64,000 nt of DNA from Omphalotus guepiniiformis (Eukaryota; Basidiomycota; Agaricomycetes; Agaricales; Omphalotaceae). Under the pieces are notes generated by a model. The model ran no database searches. It was given only the letters and a program-made list of their open reading frames with translations, and was not told where the DNA came from. A program made the translations under genes and the position numbers. Shown piece after piece: positions 31,045-42,599 of the stretch; the stretch's first letter is position 1; each line of letters begins with the position of its first letter. The stretch covers positions 142,755-206,754 of the forward strand of contig JAQOOI010000014.1 in the NCBI GenBank assembly GCA_028554645.1, in the 5' to 3' direction.

Positions 31045-34000
31045 TCACCGCCACCCATTTTCGTTGATGGCTGCGGCGGCCCCCACTCTGGCAGGGGCAC
31101 GCGCAGGGGCGACCAACATACGACCACCCTTGGATCTTAACGCCAGGGTACGATATAAGTGGACTAGGTCCCGGTCTGGCGGTCCCAATGGTTGCCGCTC
31201 CTCTTCTGGGTCACTCTCACCATCATATTCCCCAACAGCCTGTCCAAGGAGCTCTGGTGCTCCGATTTGATGATTGCGCATCGCCTCCCGGCGTTGCTCC
31301 CGCTGAAGATGACGGGCCTCCCTAGCAGCGTCATCCAGGGTTGGCGGTCGGTGTGGCAAGGTGGTGACCTTGTCCTTGAAGCGAGGATTCAGCAGGATCA
31401 CTACCCCATTCTTTGGTACCAGAGATCCAACATATAATGTGGTCCACACTGGTGCCCCAGACAATCGGTAAGAGTGGAGTTTGTCTTTGGTAACTGCTGG
31501 GAACCACTTCAAGCTGTCGAACAATTTGGTGCAAAAGTCATGAATGGGCTCGAAGTTGCTGGGGTTAGGCCCCATGGCAATATCAGTCCTCAGAGAAATA
31601 TACTGCTTGAAGGCTGGGAGCTGTGCCCAGCCTTGGCCTTCAGCATAAGTGACCATATCATGTAATGCTGGAAACAAAGTGTTGCGAATGCGACCCCACC
31701 CCGCCGCATCACGCCGGTACTGGTAAGTGTGGAAATAGGTGGAGAGGTTCATGTCCCGGAACGTTTGAAGCCCGACGTCAACAACCTGCCGCTCGTCCAG
31801 ATTGAGGTACCGGAGCCCAACCTTGTTGACGCCGATGCGTCCGACAACTTGCGTCAGGAGTTCCATGAAAAGCTGACCAATGTCTATCTGCGGCTCACTC
31901 TCATCCTCCCCGCGCATCATTCCCGACGGGGCATCCGGAGCTAGCTCGATTGGGGGCGGTGTGCGTGAGACCATAAACGAAGCCATGCCGGATGGTAGAG
32001 TGAGGGCACGCGTGGCAATAGCAAGCGTGCGTTTTCCCGGACGCTTTGACAGATGTCCCGTGGCATGCCGGTCGGACAAGGTCAGGTGGGTAAACAACCC
32101 AGTCATTGTGTCCCATTTCATACCAAAAAATTTAGCCAGGGAGGCAGTGGAGAGCTCAAAACCCCCATACCTGAACCGCAATGAATCAGTTACATGTGGC
32201 TCTGGATAGATAATCTGAGGGAAGAAGATAGCACCGCGGGGGATTGCAGGCACTTCGTCGTCGTCCCTGGAGGGCATGGTGAACATCAGGTCCCGATTGG
32301 CAGGGTCCTCCTGCACACTGACATGGGGGAAGATGACACGGCAGAGGTGCCGGTCCCACTGCATTGTGCCCGGACGGGAATGAATGGTGTTGAACAGATA
32401 GATGGCTCCTGCCACTAAGGTCAGTGGCTCAGGTTCCTTTCGGACATCCCGTCGGACGCCGGCGGCATATCGGAGCAGCATCATGCACGCCGTTAGGCGA
32501 TGAATCCGCCAAGCCCTACAGGCAACTATGTGAATAGCCAGATAACATGACATAGAATGAGCTCACCAGACAGTACTAGTGTCTATCACATGAACACAGT
32601 CTTCAAAGTCCTCACGTCGAAGGTCATTCATCTGGACCGATTCAACGTGCCCAAGAGGCACACGCGCTTCACACCTCAACACCGAGGGTGTCCGGGCCTG
32701 CTGATTGTCGCACAGTGCAGCATAGACCATATGAATACATTGGGGAACACTGTCAGGTTCTGGACCTTTCATTTTGAGGACATCACCACCTCTCAGATGC
32801 ATTGCGTTGTACTGACTGGAACCAAGATGGTATGTCTGAAACTTGTCTGTGGTGTACACTTGGGTGTATGAAATATGGTTGGCAGTGACTGGGTTCTTAT
32901 AGTTGCACCTGAAACCTGCAATATCACTGCACCCAGCCCAGAGATCGACCTCGTAGCTTCCAGAGTTGAACATGGTGGAGTCGATGCCCCAGAGTTTCAG
33001 GGCGAGTCTCTCATGTGCGCCATAAGCACGGGCTGGCATGCATGACCAGCCAGCAGGTAGATGTATCTCCGTAGCAACATCCACAAAGATTACAGCGAGG
33101 GAGATGTCCACATGCCGAAGCATGTCATTTACCCATACTCGCAGGCTATTCCCATTGCCCTCATGGCGAGTGGTATCTTTCGCACCGCGGATTTGGATGA
33201 ACCAGTATGCGGAGCGCCCCCAATCATGTTGCGCTACCGAATCGAGCACGCTGTCAGCGAACAACTGTGCCGCGAAGAATGGAATGGACTTCCGCGATTC
33301 GCTCATGCGCGCTCGCGGGTTGAAACCGCGAGAGCGGTGCGCTTCGGACGTGTATGTAGGACTCCAAGTGGCAGCGCTGTCTGGCATATGCTGCCTGGCT
33401 GCCTGGTACCCAGCATCATACAGTGCAGTATGAATAATGGCTTCGTCCTCAATCTCCTTAGCATTCGGAAGCATGAGATAGATATAGTTCCGACCGCTGT
33501 CTCCGCAGACCCCCCAGTGGACATTGGGATCGTTTCCAGGGTCCCGTTCAATGCTAGCACCTGCATTATCTGGATCCTGTGGTTGGTAAGGTTTGAATCT
33601 GGGTTTAGGGTCAAAAGGGGGAACCACACTTACCTCAAAGCTAACTGTGGCATGGAGATGTGCTCCGAGCGATTTGTACTGACGGTAGGTGGTATACACA
33701 TCGAATGCTGCCTGCCACGGAAAATCGACAGCGAAAATGAGCGCCGAGTCCGCGTCCTGTACGAGGCGGCCTTCCGATTCAACTAAGTTGTTCGGATCAC
33801 CGACTTGAAGAATATCGTATTGAGTAGTGGTAGAGCCGCCGGTGGTGCCAGAAAGCACCAGGTTAATATATGTCTGGACCGAGCGCATATCAAACTGGTC
33901 CCAAGGAATCGACAGGTCACCACCTGGTATCATAGAATCACGGCAGGCATCCAGCCCATCAATAAATTCAGTGAGACTGACCTGCTGTTGGTGAACGAGA

Positions 34001-34062
34001 GCTGGCTGTTCGCCAGGATTGGGAGACTGTGAAGGAGACGGAGACTGTGAAGGAGAGCTCAT
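31045..34062 (-). CDS. Hypothetical 988-residue protein, paralogue of the 861-residue protein
   Basis: Two exons, 34062-32567 and 32515-31045, with a GTGAGC...CTGTAG intron of 51 bp; total 2,967 nt in frame. The start is the ATG of MSSPSQSPSPSQ, directly after a C15 run. The N-terminus is a Ser/Pro/Gln repeat. The middle shares segments with the 861-residue protein: a WG.. GNYIYL-type stretch, QVYTTDKFQTYHLG, and an intron at the matching place (VW-A). The second exon has PRGAIFFPQIIYPE (compare NPYGAIFLRRIVVEF), an acidic GESDPEEERQP segment and a basic Ala/Arg-rich end. No catalytic motif is recognised. It is longer than its paralogue mainly at the N-terminus. It heads the region that contains the zinc-cluster array, in divergent orientation to the first array gene. 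Confidence 0.86.
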
Positions 34063-34063
34063 T

Positions 34064-34078
34064 GGGGGGGGGGGGGGG
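34064..34078. repeat. G15 homopolymer directly upstream of a start codon
   Basis: On the coding (minus) strand this is C15 followed by AATG. Length is unreliable in most sequencing methods. Confidence 0.8.
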
Positions 34079-34450
34079 TGATTTAGGGGATGAGGTCTGA
34101 ATACTTATACATATTTTGGAGTACCCGGAAATGCTGGTCCGCATTTGAAATACTTGTGGCCAAAAGCAGAGTTTGCTCCCACCTAATCTGGCTTAGCGCC
34201 AAGGGAGTTGATTGAAGCGCAGGCGATTGCTGACAGAAACAATGAAGCAATGCTCCAACTCAGCATTATTGCATGTACCCATCTCAAATGCAAAGGCTAT
34301 ATATAAAGCCAGTTTGCAATGCTGAAAGTGCTGAAAGGAAAGCAATTGACGGATAGCTTCTGAATATACTTACTGTCTAATCAAGAGGTGAATGATGGTA
34401 GGAGTGTGCCAGCGCAGTCCCGCAGGCCATGAGGAGATGTGGTTACACGG

Positions 34451-34889
34451 CGCACTCCCGCGGCCCATGAGGTTCTCCTTGGGTACACAATTTGCGTACT
34501 CATACTTGCTCAGACTGTGCACTGTTCTCCTTGGGTACACAATTTGCGTACTCATACCTGCTCAGACTGTGCACCGTTCTGCACACGGCGAAAATTATTA
34601 CTCAGGACACAATAGGTTGCCCGTAAAAGAATGGGTCATAAGTTAGATAGTTAGTTAGTTAGTTTTTTAACAGTGCAAATACCATACAGGACAGCCGATC
34701 ACCTGTGTAGTTGAACACTGTATTTGCTATATAGTGTACTACATACTGCAAACCACCTGATTGATACTTGTGCAAATTGGAACACAATTTTAGCAGGCAA
34801 ATTTCATGCAAATTCAAACGCAATTTTAGCAGGCAAATTGCATGCAAACACAATTCTAGCAGGCAAAACTCATGGGCCGCGGGAGTGCG
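34451..34889. repeat. 439-bp inverted-repeat-bounded element or relic
   Basis: A perfect 21-bp inverted repeat (begins CGCACTCCCGCGG) bounds it at 34451-34471 and 34869-34889. Inside are two copies of a 52-bp direct repeat (TTCTCCTTGGG at 34473 and 34525), each with the 17-bp near-palindrome seen in the 28-kb block, and three GCAGGCAAA(T/A)-type units (34,790-34,870). No target duplication is evident. A non-autonomous transposon is the simplest reading. Confidence 0.6.
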
Positions 34890-35006
34890 TCACTGACCAA
34901 CACAATAAAACCGCCAGGGCGGTGACAAGGGGCCCCGGCGCCAAACGGAAGGCATCAAAATAGACCCTGAGTTTGTCAGGTGCCAATTAAGCAGAGTACA
35001 AATACC

Positions 35007-35030
35007 TCCAAACAACTCGACCATATATAA
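35007..35030 (+). promoter_or_regulatory. Composite promoter of array gene 1: TCCAAAC-N10-TATATAA
   Basis: TCCAAAC at 35007, 10 bp, then TATATAA at 35024; the ATG is 60 bp downstream. The same layout precedes five other array genes. Confidence 0.75.
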
Positions 35031-35083
35031 AGACCAGGCCAAGAAGTTTTAAAGTCCCCCCCAAATCCGTCCCCACACCCATC

Positions 35084-36480
35084 ATGGCCAGCCCTAAAGC
35101 GTCCACACCATCGTTCGAAACCGAATTCCCCATCCCGGAGTTCACCCTACCGGAGCCAAGCGCTAAAGATGTACCTGCCCTACCCCGCCGCCGAACGGAG
35201 ACCAATTGGGAGGAGTATGACAAAATCAAGGCGAAAATTGACGAGAGTGAGTTGTATTTGATATTTGATATTACGGGAAACATTGTTGTTACTGAACCCC
35301 CCCATAGTTATGGAAGATGACGAAAGGGAGTGGCTTGAATATGAGAAGAAGGAGAAAGAGTGGAAGGAGCAGGTTGCAAAAATCGAGGCGAAGCGAAAGG
35401 CGGCCCAAGAGAAGTGGAGAGCCGAAGAGGCGGCGAAGGAAGAAGAGGAGGCTCGGCAGCGAGTGGAGGACGTCGCGCGGAGGCGGAGGGAGGCGGAAGA
35501 AGCGCTCAAAAGATTGAGTGAGGAGGAAGAGCGAAGGAAGGCGGCATTGAAGCATGCCGAGAAGGTCGATGGAAAAAGAAAGGCCCGCGACGAAGCTCCT
35601 GATGCGGCTGAAGGAGTCAAAAAGAAGAGAACACTGGGCCCAAAAGTACGTAAATGATGGGAGTGCAAGAGTGCAACACAAGCTGACTACTTATTTATAG
35701 TCAGTCAGCGATGTGGAAGAGACGGTCCAGCCCGCAGGTCCGCCAAATCGTGTCCCATGCGTGCAGTGTCAGACCCGGAAGAGCGAGTGCAATGGCCCCC
35801 CACCCGGCACAAAGGTCACGTCCTGTGACGAGTGCAGAAAGCACAAGGGACGGTGTTCCTTCTCTGATCGCTTGGGTTCCGGAGGCACCCTCGCTGTCTC
35901 TGCCAACACCATCGAGCTCCTGGTCCAGCAGAACCGGGACATCCTTGCGAGACTGGAGCAGCTGGAACAAGGCAACTCGAGGAAGGCTGGAGAGATGTCC
36001 GAGCTGGAGCTCCTGAACAAGAGGGTAGAGTCCACAAGGGTCGAGGTTTCCGCCTGGGGGGTTTTCTTAGCCGACCGGATCCGGGAATGGGCTGTGGGAG
36101 TTGGGATGTCACGCACGGCAGAGACTCCGGAGCAGTCCTCCTCGATCATCCACCAGGCGGTGATCAATTCAAGAATTCGTATGGCTGAGATGCAACGCCA
36201 GCTCGACCTCAGAGAGCAGATCCCGGGCGCCCCGAGTGTGATGAGTAGCGAGACCGTTCAAGGGGTTATTGCAGAGGAGGCCCGTCATTTCGCTGACTTC
36301 TTGAATCAAGTGGAGGAGATCACTGCGGGTGGCCGACATGTACCAAGGGGTAGGATTGTGGAAGAGGAGCAGACCAATACGCGCTACACCGAGGAGGAGC
36401 GACAAAACATGGCTGACCGTGCCGCGGATGTGGCCAAGAGAAGCGAGGAGCACCGCGGCGAGAACCCGAACGGGGCCTGA
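35084..36480 (+). CDS. Array gene 1: Zn2Cys6-like cluster protein, 426 aa
   Basis: Exons 35084-35246, 35308-35645 and 35701-36480. Exon 1 gives the family N-terminus (PSFETEFP, EP, PALPRRRT, YDKI). Exon 2 gives a long, highly charged coiled coil (EREWLEYEKKEKEWKEQ onward) ending in basic KKKRT. Exon 3 opens with six cysteines spaced C-x2-C-x6-C-x11-C-x2-C-x6-C (CVQC, CNGPPPG, CDEC, CSF), the GAL4-type binuclear zinc spacing, with R/K in the first loop. A leucine-rich helix (ILARLEQLEQ) and the family signature WGVFLADRIREW follow. Zn2Cys6 proteins are normally DNA-binding regulators with the cluster near the N-terminus and a coiled coil after it; here the coiled coil comes first, so DNA binding is inferred. 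The -RR- or -RK- pairs and basic patches suit the nucleus. Confidence 0.85.
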
Positions 36481-37795
36481 ACGATGTATCCCTCGCACTT
36501 TTTTGTAGTTTAGTCGTAGATGGCAGCTGTTTTTTTTTTGTTTGTATTTACAGATAGCAGCAAAATGGACATTTGGTGGGTTTGAGTGGACAGGCTGTGA
36601 AAGCTCAGGAGATGCAATGTGTCTCTGTGGACTGACATTGGCGGGAAGTCCACGGCAGGATTTGCATTTGCGTGGTCACTTCGAAGTTCGCCATTCGCTG
36701 TTCGGTTCATTTTGGCACGTGCAGTCTCGTATACTCGCATCTCTTGGGTGGATATAGTAGTGAGTTACATAGACGATGAGACCAGGTTTGGGGAGAGCGT
36801 GTACAGGGAGGTGAAAAATAAGAAATCTAAGGGTACAATAGAGTGATCCATGCGAAGAGGCTTCCAGTGCTGAGCAGGCGGAGAGCACAGAGGGCTACAT
36901 ACCGACTCGGAGGTAGGCGGAGGTGCAGCTGCCCAAGTCGGCACAAGTCGGCGTTGCGGTCGGTATTATGTAATATAAGGCATATTTTATATAACTTCCA
37001 GATAAATGCCACCTCGCTCCCAAGTATCGATAGATGTGAGTGTACTTGGATGAGAGAGATGTTGATGTGCGCCGCGGGTGTTTGTTGGTTGTACATAGCC
37101 GGGAGGGGCCCTGCCAGAGCGCGCAGAGTTAAGATTAGGGTCCGACTGGGTCCGACTGAGGACACCCGAAGGCGGTAGGGAACCTGCATTTTCTTGTATA
37201 TTTTCTTCTCTGAGGGTGAATTTTCACTGTATGAGTGACTTAGAAGACATATTCTTTGCTTGGTCCTAGATTTATAGCAAGGGAGCACAATAAATTTGAA
37301 CAATCCGGACTCATGGAGCCTAATTCGAGTAGAAGCCGGATGGAGGCACGCTGTATGTAATCCGCAAACTGAGCTGAACCGAAGGACGAATGCAAAATCC
37401 TGCCGTGGACTTCTCGCCAACCATAGTGGACCAAGGACAACCATTTGTTTGGCCACAGACCTCGCGGATAAGCACCATCTCGTGTTCTATTCTCAGCACG
37501 GAACACATTGAATTTGATATCCAAAATCACCAATGTTAGATTGTCTCTTGTGGCCCCACCAGTTGTTGCAGGACTGTGATTCCTGGGCGATTCTCAACCA
37601 CCACAAGCGTTGCTATCGCCTCTCTCCAGAACCTTGCCCACCCATTCTATTTATTTACTGGGCTCCTCCACAAAAGACTGGCGACTAGGGCCGCCGTTCG
37701 GCCAAGAGCATGACCATTACTCTGGACCCTGAGTTTCCAACAAGGAAGAACCACAATGCATGCAGTGCTTATTGGCAATTAGATTTGACAACATG
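36481..37795. other. Intergenic with an inverted repeat pair
   Basis: No convincing gene; a 209-codon minus frame (37456-36827) has no start context, splice structure or family likeness. A 30-bp segment at 36640-36669 recurs inverted with one or two changes at 37389-37418 and may bound a degraded element of about 780 bp. Confidence 0.5.
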
Positions 37796-37831
37796 GGCCA
37801 AAGTCAGCCAAACACTGGGAGCATATATATA
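37796..37831 (+). promoter_or_regulatory. Composite promoter of array gene 2
   Basis: GGCCAAAG, then GCCAAAC at 37807-37813, 10 bp, then TATATATA from 37824. ATG at 37903. Confidence 0.75.
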
Positions 37832-37902
37832 GAGGCGCGCTCAACGGATATTTCCCCTTGGTTTCCGTGCGACAACCACAGTAAAAAAAAAACAGAAACA
37901 AA

Positions 37903-39183
37903 ATGGTCAACCCTCAAGAGCCCGACTTTGAAGCACTTTACCCTGACCCGCCGCCGCTGCGAGTACCCGAGCCTGATCATCAGATTCGACCCGCGATTCC
38001 CCTGCGGCGGACCGAGCGCAACGCCGAACAGTACGATGCAATTGCGGCCGAGATTGCTACAAGTGAGTGGTCGTGTCTACACAGTGCTTCGTGGTCATCT
38101 GATTGCGTGGTCAGTGGACGAGCAGGAAGATCAGGCATGGCTAGTCTACGATGAGGCTCAGAAGCAGTGGGAAGCAGACGTCAATACTATCCGGGCACAG
38201 CGCGAGAACGCACGAGAGAAGTGGAAGATGACCCAGCCGGCGCAGCGTCGTCACGCCGAGGACGAGATCATGGCATCCGCTAAGCCGGTGCAGCTCGCCG
38301 AGGCAGGGCGCAACAAGGGAGGGCCTGCCGGCCCCAGCAAAAGAAAAGAGGCAGAGCATGCAGAGAGTTTGGGACCTTCCAAAAAGAAGAAGAGTGCAGC
38401 TACCTCTCCAGTAAGTAGGACCAACACTGACTTCAGGCATCTGCTGAGCTCTCTATTTTACCCCAGGAAAACGAAGCAGGGTGCGCGCACTGCCGCCGAA
38501 AGAATCTGCGATGCCCCGGCCCGCCGGCGGGATCGAAGGGCCCTGCTTGCGCGGAGTGCAGGAAGAGCAGATTGAAATGCTCCTTGTCAGAGCGCGCCAC
38601 CGATGCTGCGGCCACAATCATAGCTCAAAACGAGGAGATCCTGGACCGTCTGGTTCTCCTGGAGCAACTCATAGAAGACTCCTCCTCGGAGCACGGTATT
38701 CCATTCCTGTCCAGCCGGATTGACGACTTGGATGCCACCTTGACGGCGACCAGGCAGGAGATCTCATCTTGGGGTGTCTTCCACTCCCAGAGGATGCGGG
38801 ATTGGTCTCTGAGCCTTGGATATGCGATCACCGAACCCGATGAGCAGAAGAGCGATTCTATATTGAATCAAGCAATTATCAACAACGCGGTGCGGCTAAT
38901 TGAGATGGAACGCCATCTCAATTATGAGTGGGCGATGAAAGAACAAGCTCGGGATCCCGACGCTGACCGCTCTCAGGTGCTGCCACCTCTTTTGAGTAGT
39001 CAGGTTGTTCAAGCGGTCAAAGCACACGAGGCTGCACAATTTGCTGAGTTCATGCAGCAAGTAAAAGACATCAAGGACGACTACCGGAGGGTACCTGAGG
39101 AGAGGATTGCTGCAGCGGAGAGGAGCCGTCGGCTCACCGCGGCGGAGAGCAGCGTGAGCTGGCAGCACAACGAGCAGCTTTAA
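37903..39183 (+). CDS. Array gene 2: Zn2Cys6-like cluster protein, 390 aa
   Basis: Exons 37903-38062, 38115-38410 and 38467-39183; introns have GTGAGT/GTCAG and GTAAGT/CCCCAG borders and phases fit. Exon 1 has the family N-terminus (PDFEALYPDP, PAIPLRRT, YDAI). Exon 2 has DEQEDQAWLVYDEAQKQW, a charged coiled coil and a basic GPSKKKK patch. Exon 3 has the six-cysteine cluster with exact C-x2-C-x6-C-x11-C-x2-C-x6-C spacing (CAHC, RRKNLRC, CAEC, RKSRLKC). Both loops are basic, the best match to a DNA-binding cluster in the array. Then come EEILDRLVLLEQL, RIDDLDATLTATRQEI and the signature WGVFHSQRMRDW. A scrambled copy lies at 42,061-42,880. Confidence 0.87.
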
Positions 39184-40218
39184 GTGGGCCACAGTAGTGT
39201 TGTATACACTACCTGTGTTCTAAATGTTATTAGAGCATATTAGAATCAATGTAATTATCCCAAGAATCAGGATTGAGTGAAATATGTTTTTCATGGGTGA
39301 TATGTAGCTTTCCATACCAATTCCATACATCTCATAAATAACTCAACATGAATCGCAGCAAGAATACCTTCATTGTGAATGAGGTCATATAAATCCAGGA
39401 AGTCTAACCTTCCGTGCAATTTATGAGTGCAGGGAACGGAGTGACCGGAAAGAGTTTACGTCGTTGCTGCTGCACAGCAAGTACTCTTACTAGGGATATT
39501 TGTATAGTGGAGAATATGCGTGTATTCAATAGGACAGCCCACGCCAAATGTATATAAGGCAGTCTATATGTATTGTGGAGTGAACTCCTGTTTGGCACAT
39601 GGCGTCTGTGCACCTGCTAAAAAGCGGCTGGCCGAAGGCCGAGCCGCGGATTAGCCTTGCAGGCTCTGCACTCGTACCTGCCACGCGCAAGCGTTGGCCC
39701 TTGTCAAGTATGTACTAGTCATAATAGTCATGATACCATGGCAATTGTTGTTTTTGTGTTTCTTTATCAAGCGCACTGCGCCACAAAAATCTAGGGCATC
39801 CCGCCCCTGGTTTTGGTAAGTGAATGGAATTGTAGAGAGCGAAAAAAACAAAAACAAGGTCGATCCAGAACACCGATAATCCTGCTGAGTAAACGTTCCG
39901 TGGAATGGATTCATAATAAGTCTATATATGTACCGTGGGACGTGGGCAAAATGAACACGCCATGAACAGGATTTTTGTATGGAGCCAAACCTAAAGGTTG
40001 GGCAAGAATACCTTAATTGTGATGAATGAGGTCATATAAATCCAGGAAGTCTACGCGCAATGTAGGTCACACAAGTCACTACAGCTGAAGAAATGTCATG
40101 TTAATTGTCATGAAGCACAAACAAAATGGGAGGTAATTTCTGATTGTATGAAATACACTAGCTATGATGGTGAATCAATGTGCATCTAGAGAAGAATCAA
40201 AGGCTTACAGGCGACCAA
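39184..40218. other. Intergenic with a ~50-bp direct repeat
   Basis: GCAAGAATACCTT...CCAGGAAGTCTA occurs at 39358-39406 and again at 40002-40052 with small changes, about 645 bp apart. No gene seen between. The first ~130 bp after array gene 2 are also found after the scrambled copy at 42.9 kb. Confidence 0.55.
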
Positions 40219-40835
40219 TTAAAGAAGTCTCACAACTTCCGGACCCTCTAACCACTCCCGTAAGGATTCCATATACTCCGGGAAGGATGTAGGTGTGTCA
40301 CTAATTTCCTCAGGAGAGTCACTGGGCACTGCACTCCATCCCCGAATGATGACACCAACACGGGAAAGTTCACCATACTTCTCCTCTGGAATCCGCTCCG
40401 CCAACTCCACGTGATCGTCCCCACCACCGTATTCCAATACGTGTTGAACGATGATAGAGAATGCACGGTGGATGCGGCCATCCCGAAGGTCAGTGTTGAG
40501 TTTGGCCAGGATTTTGTCCCAGCTGATGAAGTAACCTTTGACGTAGCGCTGGAAGGAGCAATCGTTTCAGGTGAGAATGAGGAATCGCAGATGACATACC
40601 ATGGTAGTCGTGGTTTGAAGTCAAGGTCGATTGCTTATGTCATCAAACAAATACACACAATGCTTTACCTGGACGCCGCTTTGAGGCACCTTCGGTCCGA
40701 TGTTTCTTGCGGAGCTGTCAGTCCGAAGTGTTTCCCTTTTTGGTAACCGTTAAGGGTGATGTCCACGTGTCTTTCCTACCTGCTCGGGGCCTTTCCGGGT
40801 GCCAGGTTTACCGTTTGGCAGTCGAGTTGAAACAT
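40219..40835 (-). CDS. Hypothetical 157-residue protein, four exons
   Basis: Predicted from splice logic. Exons 40835-40780, 40735-40669, 40633-40600 and 40535-40219 have GT-AG borders, agree in phase and total 474 nt. The last exon is the most secure (FISWDKILAKLNTDLRDGRIHRAFSI has a good helical pattern; then ELAERIPEEKYGELSRVG and an acidic SDSPEEISDT segment). The short upstream exons could be wrong, and a longer gene is possible. No family recognised. It stands divergent from the gene at 41,218 within the zinc-cluster array and shares nothing with array members. Confidence 0.5.
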
Positions 40836-41217
40836 TGAGCACGAATGGACTTTGTCGTCTCATTCAACTCCCTATTAACTTGCTACTATACTGTATCAAA
40901 AGTAATTTATAACTGATTGTTTGTTTCGTCTCATTCAACTCGTTATCAACTTGCTACTATACTGTATAGTAAGATCAAAGATAATTGATAACTGAATTGT
41001 GTTTCTATCTTTACATTACATTGACAAAGCACAAATACATTCATATCTTGCCATCTGTTACGTTGTGTGGGCTAAAAGTGGCCAGCTGCAGTTGATTCCC
41101 AGGCAGGTACGTGTTCAAGTAGCATCCTTCCTCTTTCCCCTTGTCTTCCACAACGTAGAGGTATGCTCCCTCTTTTTGATTGCCTGATCAAGCTGATGAT
41201 TGTTTAATGTCTAGATA

Positions 41218-41990
41218 ATGCAGATGGACTGTCCTCTGGTTAGTTCAATCCTCTTCCATGAACTAAATATCTGACCAGTATTCAGAACAATGAGCAGCTG
41301 GCTTACCTGCATGAGTTGTCGTTCCTGGTAACTCATGACAATGTGAACCGTGCAGAATGCTATAGCTACGGACTTCTTCTGGAAGAACTGCACCTCCACA
41401 AACATGTGCTTGGGTTCCGCCGATTTGCGACATGGCCGCAAATGCGGTTTTCTTGGTCTCCGGGGCTCCGCGGGGATAAAAGGCACAGCATTCCGGATCT
41501 TGGCATCGGCCGCTTGGGAGCAGGGGGAGCCTTATGGCTTCAAGGAGGCGCGGAGCACAAACCGCCGGTGCCTATAATCATGGACGACCTTCCACCACCG
41601 GAAAACATTTGCGAAGATGTTCGGGTGATGACAAGTTTTAATCTGGCGGAAGTCCAGGCGATGGACCAGGTGAAAGCAGCCATCAAGAATGGTGCTTTAC
41701 CGGAAAACGAGACAATCAGATGGATTGTTGCTGTTGGTCCTTACTTCTGCATCTCATCCTTTGGGCCGTTCAGCGCCGCTCATCTTCATGCCCGAGCCCA
41801 TCGCCCTAATCCCAGTGCGGACGCCGTCCCAGCAGCTGAGCTGGAGGCCTTAGTGCTCACCGCGGGTGAACGAGCACTCTCAGGCAGGCTGTACCTTATT
41901 GGTACGAAGGATGCCGCCATCGCTATCCATGAGTACTTGTTATCAACAGAACGACTTTACAGCCCTGACCTTCCCCGCAAGAAACCGTAG
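41218..41990 (+). CDS. Hypothetical protein, at least 241 residues
   Basis: Minimum model: exon 41218-41238 (MQMDCPL), intron with GTTAGT donor and ATTCAG acceptor, then exon 41286-41990 ending in TAG. The large exon reads NNEQLAYLHELSF, then a Gly/Trp-rich part, then MDDLPPPENICEDVRVMTSFNLAEVQAMDQVKAA, WIVAVGPYF and LSGRLYLIGTKDAAIAI. More exons may lie upstream (open frame from about 41,000). No domain is recognised. Like the gene at 40,219-40,835, it interrupts the zinc-cluster array and is unrelated to it. Confidence 0.5.
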
Positions 41991-42060
41991 TTTATTGTTT
42001 TCTGGGTTTTCTATATACTACCGTCTTTTATTTTCTGTGTTCTCCTATATAAATATACTC

Positions 42061-42599
42061 AGTTTGACCAATTTGTGGAATAAGTAATCCTCCTGACGGA
42101 GGCGCGAGCAGAGCTGATTGATCAAACCAGCGTCGATCTCCTGGTTTGGAGCTATGATTGTCGCCGCGGCATCGGTGGCGCGCCAATGAGCATTTTGATC
42201 TTCTCTCCATGCACTCCGCGCAAGCAGTCCTTTCGATCCCTGCGGCGGCCCGGCGCATAGCAGATTCTTTCGGCGGCAGTGCACCCCGTGTCGTTGTCCT
42301 GGGTAAAATTCAGCAATTGCCTGAATTGTTGGTTGCTGGAGACCCTCTTTTCTTTTGCTCGCCCCGCCAGGCCTACCATTGCTGCCCCTTCCTCGGCGAG
42401 CTGCACCCGCATAGCGGCCTCCTTCATGTCGTCCTCGGCGTGACCATGCTGGGCCGGCTGGGTCTTCCACTTCTCTCGTGCGTTCTCGCGCTGTGCCCGG
42501 ATGGTATTGGCCTCTGCTTCCCACTGCTTCTGAGCCTCATTGTAGGCTAGCCATGCCTGATCTTCCTGCTCGTCCACTGACCACGCAATCAGATGACCA
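42061..42599 (-). pseudogene. Scrambled copy of array gene 2, inverted 5' portion
   Basis: On the minus strand it holds the end of intron 1, exon 2 (DEQEDQAWLAYNEAQKQWEAE), intron 2 and the beginning of exon 3, closely matching 38,090-38,640 of array gene 2. The cysteine-cluster frame is shifted (GCTAAERICYAPG), so the zinc cluster is not made. Similarity ends near 42,135; exon 1 and the promoter are missing. The 3' portion continues on the other strand from 42,600. Confidence 0.8.

Noticed and set aside
33061..33786. 241-codon plus-strand frame
   Set aside because: Antisense shadow of the first exon of the 988-residue protein, which has paralogue support.
36827..37456. 209-codon minus-strand open frame
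   Set aside because: No splice context, no family likeness, and it overlaps the inverted 30-bp pair, so it is probably chance.
24387..41990. Possible homology of the 178-residue protein and the protein at 41,218-41,990
   Set aside because: Only a loose W-x-V-x-G-x-GP resemblance, not enough to claim common origin by eye.
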